Source of the DNA: Lunularia cruciata
Taxonomy: Eukaryota; Streptophyta; Marchantiopsida; Lunulariales; Lunulariaceae
Direction of reading: 5' to 3'
Assembly (NCBI GenBank): GCA_948567375.1
Contig: OX419759.1
Location: 9,888,744-9,952,743, forward strand
DNA length: 64,000 nt
Shown here: positions 9,823-20,890 of the stretch, one piece after another
Numbering within the stretch: the stretch's first letter is position 1
Layout of the letters: each line of letters opens with the position of its first letter
Notes under the pieces: model-generated
Database searches by the model: none
The model's input: only the letters and a program-made list of their open reading frames with translations
Told to the model about the DNA's origin: nothing
Program-made: the position numbers and the translations under genes

Positions 9823-10322
9823 TGTACCAATATGGAGTTGATCAACAAGTTAGTCAAGACTAATGAAGTAGCAAATAGGCCAAATTAGCCTAGAATATTC
9901 TAGAAGTATCTAGGAAGCTACTTGGTACCTTCCAATTAGCGGGTGACGTGCATGCCAAGTGGTGATATCTAGGAGGAAGATTCTTAGGAAGGTTCCCAAC
10001 TAGCTTAGCTTGCACCCCAAGTAGGTAGTTTCTAAAAGGAAGCTTATTGGGAAATCCAACTAGCTTAGCTTGCACGCCAAAGAGATGCCTTCTAGAAGGA
10101 AACTTTTTGACAAATTTCTTGGTTAACTTGGCTTGCACTCCAAGAAGGCGGCATTAGTAAGCTTCTTGAGAAACTTCTCAGAGGCTTGTATGCTCCCTAT
10201 AAATACCAAAGCCTAAGCTGATGTTAGGCATTTAGAGTTTTCACTCATTCAAGTATCCTAATGTGATCACCCACTCCGGTCTACCATTCTCCTATTTCTC
10301 TCCTTGGTCTCAATCTTTTACA
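9823..10322 (+). repeat. A3 5' LTR (500 bp)
   Basis: Starts TGTACCAATATGGAG and ends TCTTTTACA. The TATA box TATAAATACC is intact at 10198-10207. Four 'tagcttagcttgca'/'aacttggcttgca' marks show the U3 repeats. Confidence 0.88.
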
Positions 10323-10323
10323 T

Positions 10324-10336
10324 TGGTATCAGAGTA
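10324..10336 (+). promoter_or_regulatory. A3 primer binding site
   Basis: TGGTATCAGAGTA, complementary to the 3' end of initiator tRNA-Met over its first 11 bases, one base after the LTR. Confidence 0.88.
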
Positions 10337-10344
10337 GGAATGGG

Positions 10345-11460
10345 ATGGATGGAATCCATGGACCACCAAATCCATTTCTACCAACCGAGTGGGATTTGCA
10401 TGTCCATATACTACCCAAGCATCATTTCATGCAACTCATCACCTCACACTTTGGGCATAATTTTTTGAATATGATCACCTTGTACGATCAACCCTTGGTA
10501 CTTCCACCTATAACTTGTGGAGAATGATAGACATGTTGCATCTACGTGTTAGTTTAGATAAATTATAGGTAGTTTGATAATAACCATGCCAGCAATGCCC
10601 AAAGTTATCATTGTAATACAACAACAAAATTGAGCACCTTACTCAATTATTGGGAGAATGAGACCATCAACAATAAGAGCATGTAGAGAGAGCACAATTT
10701 TGAGAAGGAGAAGAGCAAATATGATTTCCAAAACCCAAGTTATTTCAAGGCAAGAATCTCTTGAGTAGAGTGGAGAATTTTCTATTTGACTATGAATGCT
10801 ATTTTGAGGCTAAAAATCTTCAAGATGAATGGAAACAAATTCTCTTAGCTTCAAGCCAATTGGATGGAGCAACAAAACTATGATGACGGTTCCAATCGAA
10901 GCAAGCTAAATGGCAGTTTTTTTCTCCAATCTTGACATGGGAGGAATTCAAGAGGGCAATAATTGGGAAATTCCAAACAATAAATGCCACACAAGCTGAA
11001 TGAGATAAGTTAGTAGAGTTAAAGCAAATTGGTTCTACAAGAAGTTATATCATGTAATTCTAGAACACCATTATGCAAATTCTTGATATATTGGATGGTA
11101 AAAATTTGGATCAATTTGTGAAGGGCTTGAAGTCATGAACCAAATTGGAAGTGACTATGCAAAAGCCAAAGCACTTGGAGGAAGCCATGGACTTGGTTGA
11201 GCACTTTGACTCCTTGGTTGCAACAACTTGGTCTTGATCTTGACCTCCACAAAACCTACCAACACCTTACTCATGGGTGGAGGAGCCAGCACCAATGGAA
11301 ATTGATGCAAAGGCCACTTGGCATAGCAGATCAAGAAACATTACAACAAACTGGTGATTGCTTTTATTATCACCAAATTGGACATTGCATTATTGAATGT
11401 CCCACTCAAGAATGGGTGACCTTGACAAATTGCCCAAATGGAGTTTGTGGAGCAAAATAA
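10345..11460 (+). pseudogene. A3 gag with degenerate zinc knuckle
   Basis: The leader ATG (10345) opens a 60-codon frame, followed by broken gag homologous to A2 and A5. Near 11365 a zinc knuckle reads CFYYHQIGHCIIEC. The pattern CX2CX4HX4C is kept except that the second Cys is Tyr, a single TGT to TAT change of the G-to-A type expected from decay of methylated sites. The knuckle would bind packaged RNA. Stops interrupt the rest. Confidence 0.72.
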
Positions 11461-11529
11461 TAAGAGAAACAAGGAATACTAATAGTAGATTTTGAGCTAC
11501 CTATTGGGAACTTGATTAGTTCTAGTGGG

Positions 11530-11890
11530 ATTATAGGCTCAACCTATGCAAGTTTACTTCACTTGCAAGGTATAATATCTGATTGTGGTTGTAGGATTTT
11601 TTGTTGATTTTGGAAGTTCAAAGCATTGCATATCTATGCAATTAGAAAAGGAATTAAGTATTTCTATCAAGTCATTAATTAGTAGTAGATTGATGATGGT
11701 AGATGGTAAAAATAGTTCTACATTCCATATCTCACATCCTATTACATTCAAGATTGGGAATGAGTATTTGGAGGTTTATAGTTGAGATTTAATGAGGTTT
11801 ATAGTGGTACCTCTATATTATGATATCATCTAGGTCTACCTTAGCTTGAAAATCATAAGGTCCAATTTGATTGGAACCAACAATAAATTC
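11530..11890 (+). pseudogene. A3 aspartic protease
   Basis: Reads LVDFGSSK-like (frame near 11600, with 'gttgattttggaagttcaaag'), then LEKELSI, LMMVDGKNS, HPITFKIGNEYLE and a late block homologous to PLCYDVIIGLSW in A2 (about 11810-11870) after a frameshift. As in A2, the residue after the catalytic Asp is Phe instead of Ser, so the change predates the split of these copies or arose by a recurrent C-to-T change. Confidence 0.75.
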
Positions 11891-11959
11891 AAGTACAACA
11901 CCAAGGTAAAAATTTCCAATTGCGTTGTCTAGCACCTTTGAGTAAGACACCTAAGAATA

Positions 11960-12205
11960 ATCAGTCTCAGATGAGAAGTTTATCAAGATAGAAACCATAG
12001 AGCAACCTTTGAAAGAAGATAAGTCTCAAGATGGGAAGTTTGTCAATAAAGCAGCCATGGAGCAAGCTTTGGAGGAAGATAAGTCTATTTTTATGGTGTG
12101 GATCAAGCAGATTGTGCATAGAGGATCCAAGGAGGACCAAAACCCTCATCAAGCAATTGTTGATGAAATAGTCCAAGAGTTTTTAGATGTGCTTGCTTGG
12201 TTAGT
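11960..12205 (+). pseudogene. A3 protease-RT linker with 20-residue repeats
   Basis: Two 60-bp units encode the repeat (S)QDGKFVNKAAMEQALEEDK and a diverged version before it. They are followed by SIFMVWIKQI and the start of the RT N-terminal segment (IVQEFLDVLAW). A5 has two such units, A6 has three. Function unknown. Confidence 0.7.
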
Positions 12206-12679
12206 CAGAGTGCTTTGATGTGAACATTGTTTAGTCAACAGCTGTTTGACCTTTCCCAAAGGAGTTATAAACTGGGAAGACTTGGTATGGTGATGGAAAT
12301 GAAATTCCTCATGAGTGAAGGCGTGTGTATTTGATAAGTGAACAATGATAAGGAAGAACATAATTTTTGGAATACTCAGTCCAGCCCTCTTAGGTGAAGA
12401 AGATCATTGAACAAGTTGCCCCAGGTAGAGTCGGTTGCATAACATGTGGACTAATCCACAAACCCTACCAGATCTATGTCTAGCAGACCTGACCAGACCA
12501 GTATAGCAAAAACCCCACCAAACATAAGAATGATAGACCAAGAATAAAGTCAGGAATGACAAACTGGGAACACTAGCCGAGGGAATGAGAAGGGCAGAAA
12601 CAATCTAAAGCCTTATGCAAATATCCATTGGGGAGGATCAGCACCCTGAATAATGGCAGACAAGTTGCTAAGAAAGAGT
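12206..12679 (-). mobile_element. Element C leader, distal part
   Basis: No frame or domain is recognisable in this 474 bp. It is assigned to C because the B array between 12680 and 20399 is flanked by the same 5 bp (AGAGT at 12675-12679 and at 20400-20404). Removing the array joins this segment to the C leader at 20405-20572, which ends in a primer site and LTR on the minus strand. Confidence 0.55.
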
Positions 12680-13265
12680 TGTGAGCCAGCCTATCTCTCA
12701 CTCAAGATGAACCTCTGATGGCTATTATAGTAATGCACCATGGACAAAGAACCCCAACTCCATCATACTCCTCTAAGGCCACCACTCCAAGACTCAAGAC
12801 ATTGCTCATTAGAGAACTCAATGAGAGAGAGATAGTTGCAAACAAAAGGATGATGAGTACTTCCTCATCCCTTGTTAATATACTTGTGAAATAATTATGC
12901 ACCAAAGTTACTAATTATTGGAGTAACTCAAGTTACCAGGCTAAAAGTCAAACTAAGTAAAAAATTAAAAGAATATCCATTCACATGGGCATATTCCACT
13001 AACCATGTGATCTTATCTTGACCCAACCACTAAGTCAAGGATTCCTTCACATAGTCTATCCTTGGACTATAGAAGAATCCAAAACAAAAAGGGTTGTGGG
13101 CCCAAGAGTTCTCAACTCTTTCCTCAAATCCAAACACCTAGGAATAAAACCAAGTCAACACACTAGAATCCAAAATAGTGGTGCTCATCTTTTCCACTTC
13201 CCCTAAAGTAAGGTCCCCTCTATCTTAGCTATGACTAACTTTGGCTAATCATGACTAATGTAGAA
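12680..13265 (-). repeat. B LTR 1, partial (586 bp)
   Basis: Plus-strand start TGTGAGCCAGCC matches the inner end of the other B LTRs. It stops at 'actaatgtagaa', about 115 bp short of the full length, and abuts the next LTR with no spacer. The missing part is the outer LTR end (TGTAACACCC on the minus strand). Confidence 0.85.
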
Positions 13266-13266
13266 T

Positions 13267-13958
13267 TGTGAGCCGGCCTGTCTCTCAATCAGAATAAACC
13301 TCTGATGGCTATTATGTCAACGCACCATGGACTAAGAAGGCAAAGAACTCCAACTCTATCATACTCTTCCAAGGCTAACACTCCAATACTCAAGACATTG
13401 CTCACTAGAGAACTCAATGAGAGAGAGATAGTCGCAAATGAGAGGATGATGAGTACTTCCTCACCCCTTGTTTATATATTTGTGAAATAATTACACACCA
13501 AATTTACTAATTACTAGAGTAACTCAAGTTACTAGGTTAAAAGTCAAATAAAGTCCAAAAGTATAAAGGAATATCCATCCACATGGGCATATTCAACTAA
13601 GTATGTGATCTTATCTTGACCCAACCACTAAGTCAAGGATTCTTTCACATGAGCTATCCTTGGACTATAGAAGAATCCAAAATAGAAAGGGTTGTGAGCC
13701 CAAGACTTCTCAACTCTTTCCTCAAAGAAAAACACCTAGGAATAATACCAAATAAACACATTAGCATCTAAAATAATGGTGCTCATCTTTTCCACTTCCT
13801 CTAAAGTAAGGTTCCCTCTATCTTAACAATGACTAACTTTAGCTTATCATGACTAATATAGAACCATCCTTTATCTCTATATAAATAGTATATCTCAAGT
13901 ACTTGTAATACCAAGCTAAATATAACAATACCACACATATGCACAAATGGGTGTTACA
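13267..13958 (-). repeat. B1 3' LTR (692 bp)
   Basis: Full LTR. On the minus strand it begins TGTAACACCC and ends CGGCTCACA. The adjoining internal bases on the minus strand (CCGGAAGTATA) are a worn polypurine tract; B3 has the cleaner ATGGGGGTAAA at this place. The plus-strand sequence 'tctctatataaatagtat' near 13876 holds an AT-rich box. Confidence 0.9.
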
Positions 13959-14006
13959 TATACTTCCGGACTAAGTTTTCACTTTGTCCTCAAAGTGAAG
14001 GTCTCT

Positions 14007-15417
14007 CTACCTTTTATGATACATCTTCAACTTATCATGGTTAATCTTATCAAAGTGTCTTCCTCCCAACTCCTTGAGATCATAAGTGTAATTTCCCCAC
14101 ACCTTCTCCACTATGAAAGGTCCAAAGTACTTAGGCAAAAACTTCTTTTGCCTTCTCTTGAATCCAATAGAATCAAACAACATTACCCAATCACCTCCTT
14201 TGAAAGGCTCCACCTTCTTCTTGCCTTGCCTTTTTTGATAGCTCTCCTTTTTTTTTCCTTTGGGCTTGCTCCACTTGAACTATAGCAATTGCTCTTGCCT
14301 CTTCCAATTCCATGAGTTGATCCTTCCTTGACTTCTCTACATCACCTCCTTGTGCTTTCTTTGATCTCCTATGAATGCTTTGGAAGGTAGGAAGATCAAA
14401 GTAAATAGTTAAGGTAGACTCAATACCATATATCAATTGAAATGAAGAATGCCCAATGGAAGTCTTCATGGGTCCTATACTCCCACAAAACTACATGAAT
14501 CCTCTTGTCCTAATGATGTACAGCCCCCTCGATTTCTGCATCTTTGACCAACATCATGCACAAAGTTTGATTCGTTCTCTCAACCAAGCCATTGCAATCT
14601 GGCTTATAGGAGGTAGTTACTCTATGTGTGATAGAGAAATGTTGTAGCATGACTATGGTGATGCTTCCTGTAAACTCTCCTCCTCTATCAAAACCAACTC
14701 CAGAGGGCATCTAAACCAAAGTGATAATGCATTCATAAAGAAATCTACCAACTTCATCTTCATTCTTGTCCCTCAATGGTCTAGCCTCAACCCACTTGGT
14801 AAGGTAATCAATACCACGTCAAATGCGTCCGATCCAAGCTCAATCCAGGATGCCGGTACTACCACAATGTACCAATTGTTCCTTGGGTTCTATTTAGAGG
14901 ACCTACAAAATCAATTTCCCACTTCAAGAGGTCCTAGCAATGGAATTGATCTAAGTGGTGGAATGGATGTAGACTTTCTAGCAAAAGCTTGAAAAACATG
15001 ACAAGCTTTGCAATAATCAAGACAATCTTTGAAAATCCCTCTCAAATGGTAACTTGCATCTAGAATCTTGAAAGCAATCACCTTTTCTACAAAGTGTCCT
15101 CTATACATTAAACCTTCATGAAACTCCTTTATAAGTAGGATAGACTCTTCCTTACCCATTTCTCTTTGAAGTAGACCATCTGCTCCTTGGTGAAAAAGAA
15201 TATCCTCCACCATTGTGTAAGGCCTAGATCTTGCTGCAAGGACCTTCCTCTTCCTAGCATGCATCCCTTCTTGATAGTTACCTCTTGTCACAAAATCCAC
15301 AATCTCCTTGTACTCCATAGAAACCTCTTGAGTGATTGACATTGTCATGAGCTCCTCATCTGGGAAGGAATCATCCACTAGCTCATCTCCATCATGATCA
15401 TAGGCCTTAGATAACAA
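14007..15417 (-). pseudogene. B1 integrase and C-terminal region
   Basis: Integrase read on the minus strand: at 14911-15417 (168 codons) the N-terminal zinc region (FHEGLMYRGHF His pair, CKACHVC Cys pair, though the first His context is mutated); at 14510-14710 the core with FDRGGEFTG and KPDCNGLVERTNQTL; at 14191-14469 YRTTMKTSIGHSSFQLIYG-type sequence, and at 14007-14213 the domain after integrase (GDWVMLFDS, KYFGPFIVEKV). Frames are separated by stops and indels. Upstream it joins RNase H. Confidence 0.82.
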
Positions 15418-15511
15418 ATTAGCATTTGCTTATTTCTTTCCCGGCCTATCCTCAATGATGTAGTCATACTCAGACAATAGTATCATCCACCTTGCTAGCA
15501 TCCCTTCCACA

Positions 15512-16165
15512 TTAGGCTTGTTGAAGATGTACTTCAAAGCCTTGATCCATGAAAATGGTTGCTTTCCCTCCAATCAAGTAGAGTCTAAACTTCTTGAGAC
15601 CAAAGATCACTACCAACACTTCACTCTCTATGACAAAGTAGTTCTTTTTTGTTGAAACCATCTGCCTACTAGCATAAGCTATTAGATGATCATGCCCATC
15701 TTGGTCTAATTGACTAAGAATGCCTCCTATAGCCACATAAGAAGCATCAGTGTAGAGGATGAAAGGCTTACTCCAATCAGTTTAGGAAGAATTGGAGTTA
15801 CAAAAAGGGATTTCTTGAGCTCCTCAAAAGCTTTGAGAGCCTCCTTGTCCTCCAAAATCACCATGTAATGTATACCCTTCTTCATGTAGATGGTCAATGC
15901 ATAAGCCTTGTTGGAAAATGATAAGATGAACATCCTATAATACCCAAAAATCCCCAAGAATTGTTGTAACTTTGTCAAGCTTGAAGGGAATGGAAGGTAT
16001 GAGATTTTCCTCACCTTTTCAAGATCAATTGGTATTCCATCCTTAGAGATGATGTGCCCCAAAAGTAGACCTTCTTCACATTAAAAAATGCACTTCTTTG
16101 GGTTGAGTGATGCATTTGCCTCATCCAAGCATTGCAAGACCTTGATAAGGTGCTCAAAGTGCTCC
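15512..16165 (-). pseudogene. B1 RNase H and C-terminal RT
   Basis: 15727-16062 holds the RT thumb/connection: LGHIISKDGIPIDLEKV, then LTKLQQFLGIFGYYR. 15512-15736 begins IGGILSQLDQDG and reads IAYASRQM, then KNYFVIESEVLVVIFGLKKFRLYLIG, standard RNase H of Ty3/gypsy. At about 16165, after HFEHLIK, the frame drops into the 5' untranslated sequence shared with B2 and B3. Gag, protease and the catalytic half of RT are therefore deleted. Confidence 0.82.
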
Positions 16166-16821
16166 TCTATCAAGCCATTTGGCCTAGGAACCTTTCTATT
16201 CAACACACATAACTCAAATTTGGTTTGAAAACCACCCCCTTCACTTTAAAAACTTATAACTCTATGCTCAAGGATGATCTTTGTCTTATTTTTGTGTCCA
16301 CATGTAGGATACAATGCACTAAATTTTCTTGTAAATTATTGCCACAATCCTCTAAAAATTGAAGAACTATTAGACTTTGTACAATTTTCCAAAGAGCATG
16401 TAATTGCGTGAGCAGTTTACCCCATCAACTTTCAAAAATTCTAGTCCAAAGTGCATAGCAGCTCTCATAATAATTTCAAGTGTGCTAACTGAAGGATAAC
16501 CCAAGCTATCATGTGCATAAATTTCAAGTCCATATCCCAAATTTGAGTATTTTCCCAAAATCTTCTTAATCTCCAATATCTTCTTAATCTCCAAAACCTG
16601 CAATCCACCTCACACAATCTCTCCAAATCCTCTCAAGTGTACAAGATGTAAAAAATCACCTCAAAGACATGATAATGAACTATTGAGTATACAAATGGGT
16701 CCAAATTATCTAACATAAGTTCAACCCTCTTCTCCCTTAAAATCCTCTCTAAGTGAGCTCTCATAGCCTCCTTTTGTCTAATATAAAATTCTACGCATAA
16801 CATTATCTTGCCTTCTAAAAA
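16166..16821 (-). other. B1 5' untranslated leader
   Basis: Non-coding sequence between the primer site and the deletion junction. It is homologous to 19220-19688 (B2) and in part to about 32140-32360 (B3). No domain is visible; short frames here are chance. Confidence 0.65.
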
Positions 16822-16840
16822 GGTCCCGGCAATGGAACCA
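16822..16840 (-). promoter_or_regulatory. B1 primer binding site, tRNA-Glu type
   Basis: Minus strand TGGTTCCATTGCCGGGACC. Plant tRNA-Glu ends CCGGCAACGGAACCA, whose complement is TGGTTCCGTTGCCGG; one mismatch within 15 bases. Four bases separate it from the LTR end CACA. Confidence 0.8.
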
Positions 16841-16844
16841 AAAA

Positions 16845-17432
16845 TGTGAGCCGGCGTGTCTCTCACTCAAGATGAACCTCTGATGGTTATTATAGTAGTG
16901 CACCATAGACTGAGAAGGCAAAGAACCCCAACTCCATCATACTCCTCCAAGGCTAACACTTCAATACTCAAGACATTGCTCACTAGAAAACTCAATGAGA
17001 GAGAGAAAGTAGCAAATGAAAGGATGATGAGTACTTCCTCACCCCTTGTTTATATACTTGTGAAATAGTTACGCACCAAAGTTATTAATTACTAGAGTAA
17101 CTCAAGTTACTAGGCTAAAAGTCAAGTAAAGTCAAAAAGTATAAAGGAATATCCATCTACATGGGCATATGCCACTAAGCATGTGATCTTATCTTGATCC
17201 AACCACTAAGTCAAAGATTCCTTCATATAGGTTATCCTTGGACTATAGAAGAATCCAAAACAAAAAGGGTTGTAGGCCCAAGAATTTTCAACTTGTTCCT
17301 CAAAGCCAAACACCTAGGAATAATACCAAATAAACACACTAGAATCCAAAATAGTGGTGCTCATCTTTTCCACTTCCTCTAAAGTAAGGTCTCCTCTATC
17401 TTAGCAATGACTTACTTTAGCTAATCATGACT
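16845..17432 (-). repeat. B1 5' LTR, truncated (588 bp)
   Basis: Plus-strand start TGTGAGCCGGCG. It stops at 'aatcatgactt', where the sequence jumps into B2 integrase ('tcatggttgtcgtata'). The junction is inside both LTR and pol, so it reflects a deletion or ectopic recombination between neighbouring B copies; only one or two bases of overlap are seen. Confidence 0.85.
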
Positions 17433-18530
17433 TCATGGTTGTCGTATACTCCCACAAAACTGCATGGATCCTCTTGTCCTAATGATGTTTAGCCCCCTCC
17501 ATTTTTGCATCTTTGGCCAACATCATGCACAAGGTCTGATTGGTTCTCTCTACCAAGCCATTAGAATTTGGCTTATAGGATATAGTTACTCTATGTGTGA
17601 TAGAGAAATATTGTAGCATGACTATGGTGATGCTTCCTGTAAACTCTCTTCCTTCATTAGAAACCAACTCCAAAGGGCATCCAAACATAGTGATAATGCA
17701 TTCATAAAGAAATCTATCAACTTCATCATCATTCTTGTCCCTCAATGGTCTAGCCTCAACCCACTTGGTAAGGTAATCAATAACTACCACAATGTACTAA
17801 TTGTTCCTCGGGATTCTATTAAGAGGACCTACAAAATCAATTCTCCACTTTTGAAAATGTCCTAGCAATGGAATTGATATAAGTGGTGGAGTGGATGTAG
17901 ACTTTCTAGAAAAAGGTTGACAAACATGACAAGTTTTGCAATAATCAAGACAATCTTTGAAAATCCCTCTCCAATAGTAACCTGCATCTAGAATCTTGAA
18001 AGCAGTCACCTTTCTTGCAAAGTGTCCTCCACATACTAAACCTTCATGAAACTCCTTTATGAGTAGGATAGATTCTTCCTTACCCACTGCTCTTTGAAGT
18101 AGACCATCTGCTCCTTGGTGAAAAAGAATATCCTCCACCATTGTGTAAGGTCTAGATCTTGCTGCGAGGGCCTTCCTCTCCCTAGCATGCATCCCTTCTT
18201 GATAGTTACCTCTTGTCACAAAATCCACAATCCCCTTGTACTCCATTGGAACCTCTTGAGTGATTGATATTGTCATGAGCTCCTCATTCGAGAAGGAATC
18301 ATCCATTGGCTCATCTCCATCATGATCATAGGCCCTAGATAACAAATCAGTATTTGCATATTTCTTTCTAGGCCTATCCTCAATGGCGTAGTCATACTCA
18401 AACAAGAGTATCATCCACCTTGCTAGTGTCCCTTCAACATTAGGCTTGTTGAAGATGTACTTCAAAGCCTTGTGATCCGTGGCAATGGTGGCTTTCCCTC
18501 CAATCAAGTAGAGTCTAAACTTCTTGAGAC
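17433..18530 (-). pseudogene. B2 integrase and RNase H
   Basis: The least damaged B coding stretch. 17797-18597 is open for 266 codons: RNase H end (ATDHKALKYIFNKPN, LARWMILLFEYDYAIEDRP), then the integrase zinc region with FHEGLVCGGHF and CKTCHVC, then KWRIDFVGPLNRIPRNN. 17479-17790 continues with VVIDYLTKWVEARPL, the catalytic region DRFLYECIITMFGCP, NEGREFTG and NSNGLVERTNQTLC. The first Asp (VVIDYLTKW) is present. The 5' part of pol is deleted: at about 18530 RNase H is fused to gag. Confidence 0.85.
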
Positions 18531-18949
18531 TTCTAATCTTGCAAACTAGTTGATGAAGGTGGTAGAATTTCTTTAGCTGTACTAAGACTCTCTCCAAGAT
18601 CCTTCACCAAAGTCTCCAAAAGTGCTTTTACTCCACTACACTCATGTCCTTTTGGAAATCCTTCCACTCCACAAACCTCACACAACTCCTTGGTCTTAGA
18701 TCTTCTCCCCCTCAATCTTGGTGAAGAAGGTCCAACATGCATACCCAAGTCAAGTAAGCCTCTCCTTTCTCTCAATCTCTTGCTCTCAAAAGTCAATGGA
18801 CATGAACTTGCCTTATGTCCCTTCTCTCCACATAAAAAGCACTTGGACTCACTCTTTCTTCCAAGTCGTGTACGTTTTTGGATCCTCTCAACACTCTCTT
18901 CAAACTCTATTCTAAACTCTCTTCTCCTCAAATCCACCCCTACAATCAC
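18531..18949 (-). pseudogene. B2 gag C-terminus with intact zinc knuckle, fused to RNase H
   Basis: A 138-codon frame (18533-18949) contains CFLCGEKGHKASSC, a perfect CX2CX4HX4C nucleocapsid knuckle, preceded by Arg/Glu-rich sequence. A second Cys/His cluster (CEVCGVEGFPKGHEC) follows about 50 residues later. The normal order would then be protease and RT, but sequence at about 18530 enters RNase H, so roughly the protease and the whole RT are deleted. The intact knuckle in a decayed element makes B2 one of the younger B copies. Confidence 0.8.
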
Positions 18950-19688
18950 CTCAAACCCTTGGGGAACCTTGCATAGCCTCAGTTTCCACTCTTGGTGAAC
19001 CTTGATATTCCCAAGATGAGTCTAAACACTCAAACATGTTTTTTATTGCTCTCACACTCTTCATGCATGAAATCTGAACTCTGCAAAATTGACCCTTCCT
19101 CACAATGTCAGTCAAATCTCAAACTTGGTATGTCATAGTCCTCTGAAATTTTACACACTTGATCAAAACTTCAAGGTGTCCCTCCCTGCAAAATTTTAGA
19201 TCTTTTCATTGAGTTATTTGGCCTAGGAACCTTTCTATTCATCACACATATTTTAGATTTGGTTTGAAAACCACCCCTTTCATTTTAAAAACTTATAACT
19301 CTCTGCTCAAGAAGGACCTCTATCTAATTTTTGTGTCATGAGGTAGGATAAAATGTATTTTTTTTCTTGGAAAGTTTCACCACAATCCACTAAAAATTGA
19401 AGAAATGGTAGACTTTGTACAATTTTCCAGAGAGCATGCAGTTGCGCTAGCAATTTACCCTATCAACTTTCAAAAATTCTAGCCCAAAGTGCATAATAGC
19501 TCTCACAATAATTTCAAGTGTGCTAACTGAAGGATAACTCAAGCTATCATGCATAGAAATTTCAAGTCTAGATCCCAATATAGAATTAAGCTCTCTCCTC
19601 CCCTAATGTTCTCTCCAAGTGAACTCTCATAGCATCCTTTTGTCTAATATAGAATTGTATGCGGAACATTATCTTACCTTCTAGAGAG
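18950..19688 (-). other. B2 gag start and 5' leader, degenerate
   Basis: Homologous to 31860-32360 (B3): shared words include 'cccttggggaac', 'cccaagatgag' and 'ttggtttgaaaaccac'. The part nearest 19220-19688 matches the B1 leader. No clean frame; treated as leader with a worn gag start. Confidence 0.6.
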
Positions 19689-19706
19689 GTCCCCGCAACG
19701 GAACCA
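19689..19706 (-). promoter_or_regulatory. B2 primer binding site, tRNA-Glu type
   Basis: Minus strand TGGTTCCGTTGCGGGGAC. The first 12 bases match the complement of the tRNA-Glu 3' end exactly; the next bases differ slightly. Four A/T bases separate it from the LTR. Confidence 0.8.
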
Positions 19707-19710
19707 AAAA

Positions 19711-20399
19711 TGTGAGCTGGCTTGTCTCTCACTTAGGATGAACCTCTGATGGCTATTATAGTAATGCACCATGGACTAAGAACGCAAGGAACCCCAACTC
19801 CATCATACTCCTCTAAGGCTACCACTCCAATACGCAAGATATTGTTCACTAGAGAGCTCAATGAGAGAGATAGTTGCAAATGAAAGGATGATGAGTACTT
19901 CTTCAACCCTTTTTTATATACTTGTGAAATAGTTACGCACCAAAGTTACTTATTACTGGAGTAACTCAAGTTACTAGGCTAAAAGTCAAGTAAAGTCAAA
20001 AAGTATAAAAGAATATCCATCTACATGGGCATATTCCACTAAGTATGTGATCTTATCTTGACCCAACCACTTAGTCAAGGATTCTTTCACATGGGCTATC
20101 CTTGGACTATAGGAAAATCCAAAACAAAAAGGGTTGTGGGCCCAAGAGTTCTCAACGCTTTCTTCAAAGCCAAACACCTAGGAATAATACCAAGTCAACA
20201 CACTAGAATCCAAAATAGTGGTGCTCATCTTTTCCACTTCCTCTAAAGTAAGGTCTCCTCTATCTTAGCTATGACTTACTTTAGCTATTCATGACTAATG
20301 TAGAACCATCCTTTATCTCTATATAAATAATATCTCTCAAGTACTTGCAATACCAAGCTAAATATCACAATACCACACACATGCACAAATAGGTGTTAG
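19711..20399 (-). repeat. B2 5' LTR (about 690 bp)
   Basis: Plus-strand TGTGAGCTGGC to 'aggtgttag'. The expected final CA (plus strand) is replaced by G, and AGAGT follows at 20400-20404, matching AGAGT before the first LTR of the array. Confidence 0.87.
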
Positions 20400-20404
20400 A
20401 GAGT

Positions 20405-20572
20405 TGTTATCACTAAACCAGAGAACAACACCAATGCGGACTACGGGAGAACTACCGAGTCTCTGACAAATAAGACAGCGTAAGCACAGGCAGCCAGGTG
20501 CCTTGTGCAATCTCAAGACCTTATGATTGCCACAACACCACTCTCTTGGATTAAAATACCCACTTTGATACC
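20405..20572 (-). mobile_element. Element C leader with primer binding site
   Basis: On the minus strand a primer site TGGTATCAAAGTG (plus 20561-20573) follows the C LTR end, and leader sequence then runs to the B array. The site resembles the initiator tRNA-Met type. No coding frame is seen in this stretch; its continuation is 12679 down to about 12206. Confidence 0.65.
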
Positions 20573-20573
20573 A

Positions 20574-20890
20574 TTATAATGTTCCAAGGATAGGAAAACC
20601 CCAAGCAAAAGAAAAGGAAAGAAACACAAGGCTTCATCACTCAATACTCTTATGCTCCAAAGGAGCACTTTGTCTTTATTATATAGCAAAGGTCACCTTG
20701 GGATTAGATATATAGTCTACCCTTGGATTTGATACATGGATTGATGATATTTCAATGATTAGTTTATGGATGGGTGACATATTGATCCTTGTCCTATTTG
20801 GTTGGTCTAAACTATGTGTAAGATAGAGTTGTAAGATGTGTTATTTCATGATATTATCAAGTACGATCCATTTTATCAACAAAAAGAATA
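20574..20890 (-). repeat. Element C LTR fragment
   Basis: Read on the minus strand it contains 'gctatataataaagac', 'gtgctcctttggagcataagagtatt' (in two pieces) and ends next to the primer site. The same words occur on the plus strand at 25118-25345. The TATA-like CTATATAATAAAG followed by a conserved start region suggests the promoter. The outer end is not defined. Confidence 0.7.

Larger units (their letters stand above)
9823..12205 (+). mobile_element. Family A element A3, 5' half only
   Basis: Contains a full 5' LTR, primer site, gag with zinc knuckle, protease and the repeat linker. Homology to A5 stops between about 12195 and 12220, just before RT. The following sequence belongs to the leader of element C on the minus strand. 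No 3' LTR for A3 is in the window, so the 3' half was lost by a deletion that fused it to C. Confidence 0.85.
12680..20399 (-). mobile_element. Family B retrotransposon array (four LTRs, two internal regions)
   Basis: Order in plus coordinates: partial LTR, full LTR, B1 internal region, partial LTR, B2 internal region, full LTR; all coding is on the minus strand. The outermost ends are flanked by AGAGT on both sides (12675-12679 and 20400-20404), so the array behaves as one insertion later rearranged by recombination between related copies. RT/integrase wording and the MPFGLCSAP motif in copy B3 point to the Tat/Athila branch of Ty3/gypsy. Both internal regions are deletion derivatives. Confidence 0.85.
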
